From positions 124,001 to 188,000 of the forward strand of contig NZ_FOAN01000011.1 of assembly GCF_900109525.1 (NCBI RefSeq): a stretch of 64,000 bases of DNA, in the 5' to 3' direction. The notes beneath the pieces were generated by a model. It searched no databases, was not told the origin of the DNA, and saw only the letters and a list, made by a program, of their open reading frames with translations. The translations under genes were made by a program, and so were the position numbers. This DNA is from Allobosea lupini. Lineage in GTDB: Bacteria > Pseudomonadota > Alphaproteobacteria > Rhizobiales > Beijerinckiaceae. Positions 44,165 through 52,380 of the stretch are shown in pieces. Position 1 is the first letter of the stretch. Every line of letters starts with the position of its first letter.

Positions 44165-45024
44165 CGGCCGCCCCCCATCCGCGCCAGGCGGCTGCGCGGG
44201 TCGATGTACTCGTTCATCGAAACCGCGAGCAGGAAGAGCCCGACGAAGGTCATCACCACCAGCGCGATCGGAAAGGCGATCCACCACCAGATGCCGGCGA
44301 CCAGCGCCGTGTGCTGGTTCGCCCAATAGATCATCCCGCCGATGGTCGGCGCGTTGATGTCGGTGAAGCCGAGGACGGCGAGGGTGACCTCGATGCCGAT
44401 CGACCAGTTCATGTTGTTCATCGTGGTCGAGAACACGATCGGCATCACATAGGGCAGATGCTCGCGCGCCAGGATCTCGTGCGTCTTCATCCCCGAGAAG
44501 ATGCTGGTCTGGGTGAACTCGCGCGTCTTCAGCGACAGCGCGACCGAGCGGATCAGGCGGGCGTCATAGGCCCAGCCGAGGCAGGCCATGATGGTTGCGA
44601 GCAGCGGCGTCGACATCGAGTCGCGCAGCACGAAGTAGAACAGGATCAGGATCGGGAAGAGCGGGATGATGATGAAGGTGTCGTTGATCGACATCAGCAC
44701 GCGGTCGATCCAGCCGCCGCTGTAGCCGGCGAGCAGGCCGACCACGAGCGCAATGATCCGCGACAGCACCGCCACCATGATGCCGAAGCTCAGCGTGTTG
44801 CGGATGGCGAAGGTGAGCTGCCAGAAGACGTCCTGCCCGCGCGAGGTCGTGCCCAGCCAGTGGGCGGCCGAGGGCGGCACGTCCGGCGGCACGACATAGA
44901 CCTCGCCCGGCGGATAGGGCGAGACGAAGGAGAGTCCAGCCATCACCACCACGATCGAGACGAGGACGAGCCCGATCCTGAATTCGAGATTGTAGCGGAT
45001 GAGGTCGCGCAGGATCGCCAGCAT
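44161..45024 (-). CDS. Dpp-type ABC transporter permease (DppC-like)
   Basis: This 287-residue permease of the DppC family has an N-terminal cytoplasmic helix followed by the first membrane segment (RIGLVLVSIVVVMAGLSFVS) and the typical HWLGTTSRGQDVFWQLTFAI loop. About six helices follow, with the ATPase-docking loop around MKTHEILAREHLPYVMPIV. It overlaps the ATPase gene at its end and the DppB-like gene at its start by one base, so the whole transporter is one coupled unit. Confidence 0.9.
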   Translation of the reverse strand: MLAILRDLIRYNLEFRIGLVLVSIVVVMAGLSFVSPYPPGEVYVVPPDVPPSAAHWLGTTSRGQDVFWQLTFAIRNTLSFGIMVAVLSRIIALVVGLLAGYSGGWIDRVLMSINDTFIIIPLFPILILFYFVLRDSMSTPLLATIMACLGWAYDARLIRSVALSLKTREFTQTSIFSGMKTHEILAREHLPYVMPIVFSTTMNNMNWSIGIEVTLAVLGFTDINAPTIGGMIYWANQHTALVAGIWWWIAFPIALVVMTFVGLFLLAVSMNEYIDPRSRLARMGGGR

Positions 45025-46028
45025 CAGCGCAGCTCCACGCGCGGGTCGATCAGCGGATAGAGCAGGTCGATGACGAGGACGCCGACCGAGACCGCGATGA
45101 TCGAGACGGTGGTGACGCCGAGCACGAGGCCGTAGTCACCGGCATAGACCGCATCGACCAGGAGCGTGCCGACGCCGGGATAGCCGAAGACCTTCTCGGT
45201 GATCACCGCCCCGTTGAAGATGCCGCCGAGCGACATGGCGAGCCCGGTGACCTGCGGCGCCAGCGCATTGCGCATGACGTAGGAGCCGAGCACGCGGCGG
45301 CTGTCGAGCCCGGCGATCTCGGCATAGACGACGTAGTCCTCGGTCACGATGTTCGACACCAGCGAGCGCATGCCGAGGAACCAGCTGCCGAGCCCGATCA
45401 GGATGAGCGACAGGGCCGGCAGGATCGAGTGCAGCAGGACGCTCGAGACGAAGGACCAGTTCCAGCCCTGCTGCAGGTTCATCGCCGAGCCGCCGGTGAT
45501 CGGCAGCACCGGCCAGAGGAAGCCGAAGACGATGAGCAGCAGCAGGGCGACGATGTAGTAGGGGATCGGGTGGACGCCCATGGCGACCACGCCCATCAGT
45601 TTCAGCGTGCGATTGCGCTGGTAGTAGCCGGCGAGCCCGCCGAGCAGGTTGCCCAGCACCCAGGTGATCACCGTCGAAACGATCAGCAGCCCGGCGGTCC
45701 AGGGCAGCGCCCGGCCGATCAGCGCGGAGACAGGTGTCGGGAAGGCGGAGAGCGAGGGCCCGAAATCACCGCGCAGCACCCGGCTCCAGAAGGTGAGGTA
45801 CTGCTCGCCCAGCGTTCCCTTGAGCCCGTAGAGCTCCTGCAGCGAGGTGCGCATCGCCGCGATCGCTTCCGGGGCCGTGCTGCCGAAGGAGGTCACCGCA
45901 GAGATCGACTGCTCGACCGGGTCGATCGGCGAGGCATGCGTGATCACGAAGGCCAGGTTGACGCCGATGAAGACGACCACGACGAACTGGACCAGGCGTT
46001 TCGCGAGATAGGCGATGTAGGCGTTCAT
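45024..46028 (-). CDS. Dpp-type ABC transporter permease (DppB-like)
   Basis: This 334-residue permease of the DppB family starts MNAYIAYLAKRLVQFVVVVF, with the usual first helix. A long periplasmic loop contains YGLKGTLGEQYLTFWSRVLR and GDFGPSLSAFPTPV, and the core helices end in LGVTTVSIIAVSVGVLVIDL. It lies 105 bp downstream of the binding-protein gene, separated by an intercistronic hairpin, and starts the coupled block of membrane and ATPase genes. Confidence 0.9.
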   Translation of the reverse strand: MNAYIAYLAKRLVQFVVVVFIGVNLAFVITHASPIDPVEQSISAVTSFGSTAPEAIAAMRTSLQELYGLKGTLGEQYLTFWSRVLRGDFGPSLSAFPTPVSALIGRALPWTAGLLIVSTVITWVLGNLLGGLAGYYQRNRTLKLMGVVAMGVHPIPYYIVALLLLIVFGFLWPVLPITGGSAMNLQQGWNWSFVSSVLLHSILPALSLILIGLGSWFLGMRSLVSNIVTEDYVVYAEIAGLDSRRVLGSYVMRNALAPQVTGLAMSLGGIFNGAVITEKVFGYPGVGTLLVDAVYAGDYGLVLGVTTVSIIAVSVGVLVIDLLYPLIDPRVELR

Positions 46029-46101
46029 GCGATCCCGAAAGCTCCACCTGGCCGGCGGCGAGGTGCCGCGCGCCGGCTGGCGATTGTCCTGGGAGGAAGG
46101 T

Positions 46102-46125
46102 GGGCCGCGCCTCGGGGCGCAGCCC
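46102..46125 (-). terminator. Intercistronic hairpin after the binding-protein gene
   Basis: On the transcribed strand, GGGC-N-GCGCC and its complement pair across a 4-base loop with one mismatch, directly after the binding-protein stop. As at the two other transporter operons of this window, it is placed to make the receptor more abundant than the permeases. Confidence 0.45.
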
Positions 46126-46133
46126 TTGCCGGG

Positions 46134-48035
46134 TCACTTAGCCGGCTTCAGCCGCACGAACATGTAGCGGGAATTGCCCCAGTTCGTGACCGGATTGGCG
46201 TAGGGGTCGTCGGCGGTCGGGTAACCCGTCCAATAGGTCTGATCCATCGCGGTGAAGACATTGTAGGCCATCAGCGGGATGATCGGCATTTCGCGCGTCA
46301 TCAGCTTGACGTAGTCGCGGCCGAGCTCGACGCCCTTGGGGTCGTCGAACCCGATCTTGCGGATGTCCTCGATGATCTTGTCGAGCTCGGGATGCGACCA
46401 GCGCTGCCAGTTGCGCAGGGGCTGGGGCTGGCCGGGCTGGGCGACGAATTGCGAGTGCCAGCTGTCCATGAAGTAGGACAGGTCCTGGTGTCCGCCCCAG
46501 GTCTCGACGCTCCAGCCGATGAAGGCGTCGAAATCGCCGGCGGCGCGCCGGGTCAGCAGCGTGCCCTGCGCCACGTCGATGCGCGCATCGATGCCGGCCT
46601 GCTTCCATTGCTGCACGATCATCGTGCCGGCCCGCGTCATCACCGGGCGCAGGTCGCCCTCGACCATCAGCCTGACGGTGAACGGCTTGCCGTCCGGCGT
46701 CAGCCACTGGTTGCCCTGCTTTCGGAAGCCGGCGCGGGTCAGCAATTCGCCCGCCGCCGCGACATTGGGTTTCCACCAGCCTAGGCCGAAGGAATTGGCG
46801 ATCACCGCCGGATCGGACGGAATCTGGTCGCCCATCGACGGCCGCAGCATGTCGGCGATCTGCTTGCCGACCGTCGGATCGTAGGGCTTGATCTTGCTCG
46901 TGCCGGTGTCGATCTCGAAATCCTTGAGCCAGGCCTCCATCGGCTTGTGGTAGGCCTCGGGATGGATGCCGGTCGGCGGCACGGCGATCGCCGAGATGGT
47001 GGCGGCGCCGCGGTAGGCGGCCATCGTCACCGCCTTGACGTCGATCATCAGCGCCAGCGCCCAGCGTACGTCGCGGTTCTTCAGGGTCTCGTTCTGGGTG
47101 TTGAAGATCACCGCCGGCAGGGTCGGATCGGGATGGCCGTAGGGGAAGCCCTTGAACCAGGCACGCGTGCCCTTGTCCTGCTTCGCCAGCGTGAACATGC
47201 CCTCCGGCGCGATGTCGTGGATCACGTCGAGCTCATGGTTGAGCTGGGCGATGACGCGCTTGTCCGGCGGGCCGGGGTCGATATAGGCGAGGTATTTCGG
47301 GCCCGGCTTGCCATGGCGGCCGAGCGAGGTGCGCTGCCAATCCTCACGCAACTGCCAGATGTACCATTTCCCGTCGGGATCGAAGGATTGCAGCGTATAG
47401 GCGCCGAGCGAGACCGGCTTGTTGAAGTCGAACTTGGCGGGATCCTCGACCTTCTCGAAGACATGCTTCGGCAGGATCCAGATGGCGCCCCAGCGCACGG
47501 TGAAATTGGTGTGGAAGCGCGAATTGGGCTTCTTCAGCTTGAAGATCACCGTCTCCGCATCGGGCGTCTCGACCGAGGCGACATTATTGGCCAGCACCGC
47601 CGAGAAGCGCATGCCGGGGTTCTTGATCTGGATGTCGACCGTCGCCTTGACGTCGGCGGAGGTGAACTCGACGCCGTCGCTCCAGAACAGGCCGCGCCGG
47701 AGCTTGACCTGCATCTCGGTGAAGTCGGCATTGTAGACCGGCTTGTCGGCAGCGAGCGAGTTGTCCCAGGCGCCGTCGAGGCCCTTCTCCGGGTCGATGT
47801 ACCAGAGCGTGTCGAGCGCCGCCTGCTGCAGGCCGTTGGACTGGCTGCCGGCATTGATCGCCCAGATGTTGAACCAGCCGGCGTTCTTGATCGTCCCTTC
47901 CGGGTTCTCCAGGATCAGGAGCTCCTTGCGGGGGATATTCTGTGGGATGCCCTGTGCGGCCACGGGCGCGGCCGAAAGAGCCGTCAATGAACCCAGCAGC
48001 GACGCAGCAAGCAGCACGGCGCGCAGACGCCTCAT
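46134..48035 (-). CDS. Dpp-type ABC transporter substrate-binding protein (SBP_bac_5 family)
   Basis: This 633-residue periplasmic receptor has a signal peptide (MRRLRAVLLAASLLGSLTAL, cleavage near AAPVAAQG). GGAGG lies five bases before the ATG at 48035, which decides the start over the GTG two codons earlier that lies inside the ribosome-binding site. The body shows the family-5 pattern, with WSDGVEFTSADVKATVDIQI and NRDVRWALALMIDVKAV. Long family-5 proteins of this size bind oligosaccharides in several alphaproteobacteria and thermophiles. With the co-operonic GH51 enzyme, an arabino-oligosaccharide ligand is the best inference. It is the first gene of the operon. Confidence 0.9.
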   Translation of the reverse strand: MRRLRAVLLAASLLGSLTALSAAPVAAQGIPQNIPRKELLILENPEGTIKNAGWFNIWAINAGSQSNGLQQAALDTLWYIDPEKGLDGAWDNSLAADKPVYNADFTEMQVKLRRGLFWSDGVEFTSADVKATVDIQIKNPGMRFSAVLANNVASVETPDAETVIFKLKKPNSRFHTNFTVRWGAIWILPKHVFEKVEDPAKFDFNKPVSLGAYTLQSFDPDGKWYIWQLREDWQRTSLGRHGKPGPKYLAYIDPGPPDKRVIAQLNHELDVIHDIAPEGMFTLAKQDKGTRAWFKGFPYGHPDPTLPAVIFNTQNETLKNRDVRWALALMIDVKAVTMAAYRGAATISAIAVPPTGIHPEAYHKPMEAWLKDFEIDTGTSKIKPYDPTVGKQIADMLRPSMGDQIPSDPAVIANSFGLGWWKPNVAAAGELLTRAGFRKQGNQWLTPDGKPFTVRLMVEGDLRPVMTRAGTMIVQQWKQAGIDARIDVAQGTLLTRRAAGDFDAFIGWSVETWGGHQDLSYFMDSWHSQFVAQPGQPQPLRNWQRWSHPELDKIIEDIRKIGFDDPKGVELGRDYVKLMTREMPIIPLMAYNVFTAMDQTYWTGYPTADDPYANPVTNWGNSRYMFVRLKPAK

Positions 48036-48318
48036 CGTCACCTCCCATTAAGACGGGGCGTTTTCCGCCCTTCATGACCGGAAGCTTATGGCGCGCCAAA
48101 AACCGGAGCAACGACAGATGTGATCTATATCAGAACGTTGGATATGAATGATCCAAGGTACTCTAATAATTACATAATTTTAGTTTTCACCAGCGCCCAA
48201 ACCGCGCTTCGATGGGGCGCCTCTTCTATATCAGCGCAGAACGCGCCACTTCCTGACATTGAAGCTCTGCCATGAAGCGGACGCTCGGAATTGGAGCGGC
48301 CTCGCTGCATCGACGCTG

Positions 48319-48590
48319 TCAGTCGGTGTTGGAACGGCCTATTCCCGTAGCGTTTGGCTTCAACGCCGCGACCGCAGCCCCTCGCACCGCCTGAGTGAGC
48401 CTGTCGAGCAGCTGCGCCGCGAGCCTGGTGCGCTGCCAGTATAGCGTCACAGCGATCCGCTTTTGCGGCGCGAGCTCGATCAGGCGCCCATCGGCGATCA
48501 AGGGGGCTGCGAGCGTGACCGGCGCCATCGACCATCCCAGCCCTGCCAGCGTCATGTCGAGCATGCCTTGCGAAATTCGAGTGAGGCACG
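48319..48590 (-). pseudogene. LysR-type regulator (ArgP-like) C-terminal remnant
   Basis: The frame reads SQGMLDMTLAGLGWSMAPVT, then LIELAPQKRIAVTLYWQRTR, matching the end of the effector domain of ArgP/LysG-type LysR proteins (the GLGW and LYWQ signatures). The DNA-binding domain and about two-thirds of the protein are missing: the coding similarity fades near 48590, just where the mobile-element genes begin. I infer truncation by insertion or by a deletion that followed it. The 283 bp to the left of it, toward the transporter operon, hold no gene and are AT-rich in part. Confidence 0.6.
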
Positions 48591-48701
48591 GATCAAGCCA
48601 AGCCGAAAGGCATGGCTTTCCGTGGGCATTGCTCGATGCTTGGCGACGATACCCTTCTGGGTGCACAGCCCTCAGACGCTTCTGTCCAGCGGAAGGTCCA
48701 G

Positions 48702-49007
48702 GTGCTGAACGCCTGGCCTCTGCTGCTTAGCCTTGCGCAGGTCTGCGCCTACCTCGACCTTTCCCCGGCAACTTTCCGTAAGGTCTGCCCCGTGCCGGCG
48801 GTTGCGCTCGGCGTCGCCGTCGCGCGGTGGAATCGAAACCAGATCGACGAATGGGTGAATACCTTACCCCCCGAGAAGCAGGCTGCTCGTCGTGGCGAAG
48901 CCGTCCCCGCGCGTCCATACGACGTCGCGACGGAGGCGGCAGAAGCGCGTCGTACGGCGGCCGTGCAGAAAATCCGAGATCGCCAGAATGCCCGGCACGA
49001 ACGCTAA
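48702..49007 (+). CDS. Small HTH protein, excisionase/AlpA-like
   Basis: This 101-residue protein has a MerR/AlpA-like HTH near the N-terminus (LLLSLAQVCAYLDLSPATFR) followed by VAVARWNRNQIDEWVNTLPP, the typical wing and capping helix of phage excisionases. GTG at 48702 is preceded by GGAAGG at good spacing; an ATG 30 codons upstream would overlap the LysR remnant. The C-terminal third is charged and Arg-rich. Its end overlaps the integrase start, the classic xis-int order. It would direct excision of the element. Confidence 0.65.
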   Translation: MLNAWPLLLSLAQVCAYLDLSPATFRKVCPVPAVALGVAVARWNRNQIDEWVNTLPPEKQAARRGEAVPARPYDVATEAAEARRTAAVQKIRDRQNARHER

Positions 49008-50133
49008 AATTCCCTATGTGCAACGCGTCCGATCACCTGATGGCAAAGTTCGCCTGTATTTCCGCAAGGGCAATCACCGCGAAGGGCCGCTGTCTTCGCC
49101 GGATGGTAGCATGGAGTTGCTCGAAGAGGTCGAGGCTATCGTCAAGAGGCTGGCGGTCCGGGCTAAGCGGCCAAGCGTCATCGAGGGCACGGTCGGCGGC
49201 ATGCTGCTGCGTTATGCCGGCGATGGCGGCAGGCAGCGGCCCGGTGCCGAGTTCCTGGGGCTGGCGCCGAGTACGCAAGCGGAGTACCGCCGGATGGCGA
49301 CCTAAATTCGGGAGGATTGCGGAGAGGTGCAGTTCAGCGATGTCACCGCGCCGTGGCTACGTGACCTGAGAGACGCTTGGGCGTCGCAAGGCTACAAGGC
49401 TGCCAACGACCGACGGCAAGTGCTGAAGAACGCGCTTGCGCCCGCCATCGAAGACGGTCGGATTATCGCTGATCCGTTCGCCAAGATAGGAAAGCTCGCA
49501 CGGCCCCATGATGCCGGGGAGGCTCATCCGGCTTGGGAAGATGAAGAATTCAATGCCGCCGTCGCAGATGCCCTCGGTCGCGACCTTCCGGGTCTGGCAC
49601 GCGCCTACGCCCTCGCACGGTGGGGTGGCTTTCGGCGGGGCACAATCTGCAAGATCCCGCTCAATGCACGTGTCGTTCGCCCCGATCTCGCCGGTCTCTC
49701 GCAACGGCGCCTGTTCTGGATCACCGAGACGCGCATGGTCCTCTGCGACAAGCGCGAGGACGCGCGTCTGACCGCGCTTCTGAACGAGACACCCAAGCGG
49801 GCCATGACGATCAGCTACAACGCTGATGGCTCTGTCTGGAAAGAGCGCGAGCTCTTACAGGCAGTGGAGCGGCACAACGAGAGGCTCGCCAAGTCAGGCA
49901 AGGCTCGCCGCGGGCTCAGCCTCCACGGCCTGCGCCATTCTCGCGGAGTGGAACTGGCAAAGGCCGGTGCGAGCGATGCCGAGATCATGTCGCAGCTCGA
50001 ACACGCCACGGATCGTGCGGCCCGGATCTACCGCAGACAGGCCGAGCGCCGACGGCTGGCCGATTCAGGCCAAGACCGGGTCGACTCGGTGATCGCGATC
50101 AGGATGCGCAAAAGCGATCAGAACGGGGTGTGA
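48988..50133 (+). pseudogene. Tyrosine recombinase/integrase interrupted by one in-frame stop
   Basis: The 382-codon frame starts at ATG 48988 inside the HTH gene and reads as a phage-type integrase except for TAA at 49303-49305 (MAT-stop-IREDC). The upstream part (YVQRVRSPDGKVRLYFRKG) is the arm-binding domain. Downstream are the core-binding domain and the catalytic domain, with the first Arg near ARWGGFRRGTICKI, HxxR in GLRHSRGVE and the nucleophile Tyr in RIYRRQAERR. TAC (Tyr) to TAA by one base change would explain the break. The enzyme is probably inactive, unless translation restarts downstream at GTG 49327, which would lack the N-terminal domain. Confidence 0.8.
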
Positions 50134-50197
50134 ACCCCAAACTGTAAAATCGCTGTAAAAAGACTGTAAAACTGACGCTCGAAAATGAACTAAGTGA

Positions 50198-50245
50198 TGG
50201 CGCGCCCGAAAGGATTCGAACCTCTGACCCTCAGATTCGTAGTCT
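50198..50245 (-). repeat. Attachment site: 3' half of a tRNA-Arg (ACG) gene
   Basis: Read on the minus strand, the 48 bp run from the anticodon loop (CTACGAA, anticodon ACG) through the variable loop and T-arm (TTCGAAT loop) to the acceptor strand CGGGCGC, G and CCA. The 5' half of the tRNA is absent: sequence 5' of the anticodon stem does not form D- or acceptor arms. Such partial tRNA copies are left by tyrosine integrases that use tRNA 3' ends. It lies 64 bp after the integrase. Confidence 0.75.
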
Positions 50246-50766
50246 AAGGTAGTTCGTTGCTATCAATAGGAAATTTTACAAACCGCACCATATTTCCAAG
50301 CTTTAGTTTCAATGGGTTAATAGCTCGACTGCAAACCAGTTTTCTCTAACGGCGACGCCCCGCTAGTGGCCCCAAGGCGACGTCTGAAACGTCTTCTTCC
50401 GGGGCAGCCCAAAAGTCTGGCGGTTTGGCCGCGGGATTTGGCCCTTAGACGGCATTGACAACGTCCGGTTTAAGGCAATCTGGCTGGCGATTTGACAGCA
50501 GCGTTCAGGCTCAGAAACCGTGCGCTTCGTCGGATAGAGCCTTCGTTCGCTGGTTTATCGACATGCCAGGCAGCGAGGGACTGAAAAACCTGCCTTTGCC
50601 TTGCCTAACCAATGTTTGCGAGATTGTTGGGCGAGAGTACGACTGGCCGAGAATGTAGTTCTGCAAAGGACCCAGGCTGCCCCTCATCCTACCTCGCACT
50701 TCGCATCGGGGCACTGCATCGATCGCCGGTTACGTGAGGCCAGAATCTTCGTAGGCCCGGCCGGCT
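50246..50766. other. Gene-free stretch right of the attachment site
   Basis: These 521 bp between the tRNA fragment and the end of the DUF2357-like gene contain no frame that I can support. Composition is mixed, with AT-rich patches near 50260-50345. I see no repeat array, RNA gene or clear terminator. It may be the eroded end of the integrated element. Confidence 0.45.
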
Positions 50767-52380
50767 CTAGATATCATCCGCCGGGCGGCCCGCGCAGTCG
50801 CCGTCTTGAATTTCCGGCGCGACAGCTATGAGGATCGCCTCCAACCGCCGGCTCGCTTCTGGATCGCCATTAGGACTGGGACAAAGCAGGGTACAATCGC
50901 TCGCACCCGGCAATCGCTCGAAAGCTGCCCAGGCGCTCGCCGGAGACGGGAACACGACAAACCCGCCGAGCGGATGGCACCTGACCACCCGATCCTCAAC
51001 GGACCAACCTATCGTGCGCCTGTAGCGTTCAACAGCATATGGTTTCGCGTCTGCGGTCTTTTTTCCGTGATGTTTTGCGCTCGCCAGACATGCGTCTCCG
51101 ACCAGGAGCGTATTTCGGGCTGGTGTCGTTATCCGCAGCAGATAATCGGGTGAACATTTCTCCTCGGTCCCAAGAAAGGGAAACTGAGAGTCGATTTCTT
51201 GATGGCGGGCTGCCCATTCCAGTGCCGGGACATTCCGCTCGTGGACGGGTGGGATATTGGCAAAGTCGACGAGAACGGGTTCCGGCTCGAAATCGAGCTC
51301 AAGGACGATATCGCCTCTCGAAAGACGCCAGGAACACCCTCTCGCCAATCCCGCCGACGCGGTCGAGCAGAAACCGGAAAAGCCCAGACGTCGTAGTTCC
51401 TTAACGATCCATACCGCCCCCCAGATCTCCCAGAGGTCGTTCAAGAAAACGGGAGGATAGTGGGATCTCGGAGACTCAATCTCGGAAAGCGCCTGTGAGG
51501 TTGGGGGAGCGAAGACGCGAAGCAACAATCGAAGTCGGTGATCACGTTGAAAGAGCGGGCTTGGATATACCGACGTGCCTAGTTCGATATCGACGACGAG
51601 GCGTGCCAAGACACTCCGCAATTCCACTAGGCGTTGCATGATCGTCGTCAATCGCGCAACGGCGGCGTCGATTCTCTCCTGCCGTTTCAGCGGGCTGTTC
51701 CGGTCGCTTTTCGCTAGCTGCTGCTTCAGCTTACTTGAGGTGGTTTCGATCACATCGCGCAATTGGCCCGACCGTCGCGCTGCCCAATGTGAAACGATTG
51801 CATTCTCCGCCAGCGGAGAGTGAATCCTTGATCGTGGCCCCGGCTCGGTGAACGGGTCGCGGCGTATCGCAAGCGCGGCGAGAAATTCCTCCTCGACGAC
51901 ACGAATGGCTTCCGCCGGCATGTTTGAGCGCAGATGCCCGCCATGTCGGCTCCAAGAGCGCTCGGGTCGCTCCGCCAGCATGTCCCAAGCGGCCGCAAAA
52001 CCAAGCTCCTCTTCGATGTCCTCCACCATCGTGACCACGTCGCGATATGAAAGGAGAGAGCTCGGAACGACGTAGCAGCGCAGCGTGCAGTCCTTCGGCA
52101 GGTTCAGCGCAAGACTAATCTCGCCGAGACGACGTTTCCTCGCCAGCTCCGGCTCAAGGTTCCACCGCTGCCATTGTGTCCCCTCCTCCGATGCCTCATC
52201 CCGAGGCTCCAGCTTGATATCACCTTTGGAATAGGCCTGGCTGCCACGCGTCAATATATCGAGGTAGGGGTAATCGTCCCTGATCAGGTACCAGACGCCC
52301 GCCTTCCATGGATATTTCATGCCGACACCATCGGCGCCCCATACTCGCACCGTCTCGATAATCGCGGATTTCACTGCCAC
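50767..52380 (-). CDS. DUF2357/McrC-like partner protein with a degenerate PD-(D/E)XK motif
   Basis: This 537-residue protein has an N-terminal region of no known match, then a coiled-coil-rich middle (about residues 200-265). The segment FLNDLWEIWGAVWIVKELRR with E319 is the conserved helix of DUF2357/DUF524 virus-defence proteins. The C-terminal nuclease-like core has D412 in CSPDYLLRI and LLVGDACLASAKHHGK, where the canonical DAK is D429-A430-C431. The catalytic Lys is thus replaced by Cys, unless K437 or K440 substitutes. The GTG start at 52380 (or 52374) overlaps the Hsp70-McrB gene, so the two are translationally coupled. By analogy with McrC it would be the effector activated by the AAA+ motor. 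Confidence 0.65.
   Translation of the reverse strand: MAVKSAIIETVRVWGADGVGMKYPWKAGVWYLIRDDYPYLDILTRGSQAYSKGDIKLEPRDEASEEGTQWQRWNLEPELARKRRLGEISLALNLPKDCTLRCYVVPSSLLSYRDVVTMVEDIEEELGFAAAWDMLAERPERSWSRHGGHLRSNMPAEAIRVVEEEFLAALAIRRDPFTEPGPRSRIHSPLAENAIVSHWAARRSGQLRDVIETTSSKLKQQLAKSDRNSPLKRQERIDAAVARLTTIMQRLVELRSVLARLVVDIELGTSVYPSPLFQRDHRLRLLLRVFAPPTSQALSEIESPRSHYPPVFLNDLWEIWGAVWIVKELRRLGFSGFCSTASAGLARGCSWRLSRGDIVLELDFEPEPVLVDFANIPPVHERNVPALEWAARHQEIDSQFPFLGTEEKCSPDYLLRITTPARNTLLVGDACLASAKHHGKKTADAKPYAVERYRRTIGWSVEDRVVRCHPLGGFVVFPSPASAWAAFERLPGASDCTLLCPSPNGDPEASRRLEAILIAVAPEIQDGDCAGRPADDI

Noticed and set aside
50198..50245. A functional tRNA-Arg gene
   Set aside because: Only the anticodon loop to CCA is present; D-arm and 5' acceptor strand are missing, so it is an attachment fragment.
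50246..50766. CRISPR array or retron-like RNA near the integrase
   Set aside because: No regularly spaced repeats and no reverse transcriptase gene were seen.
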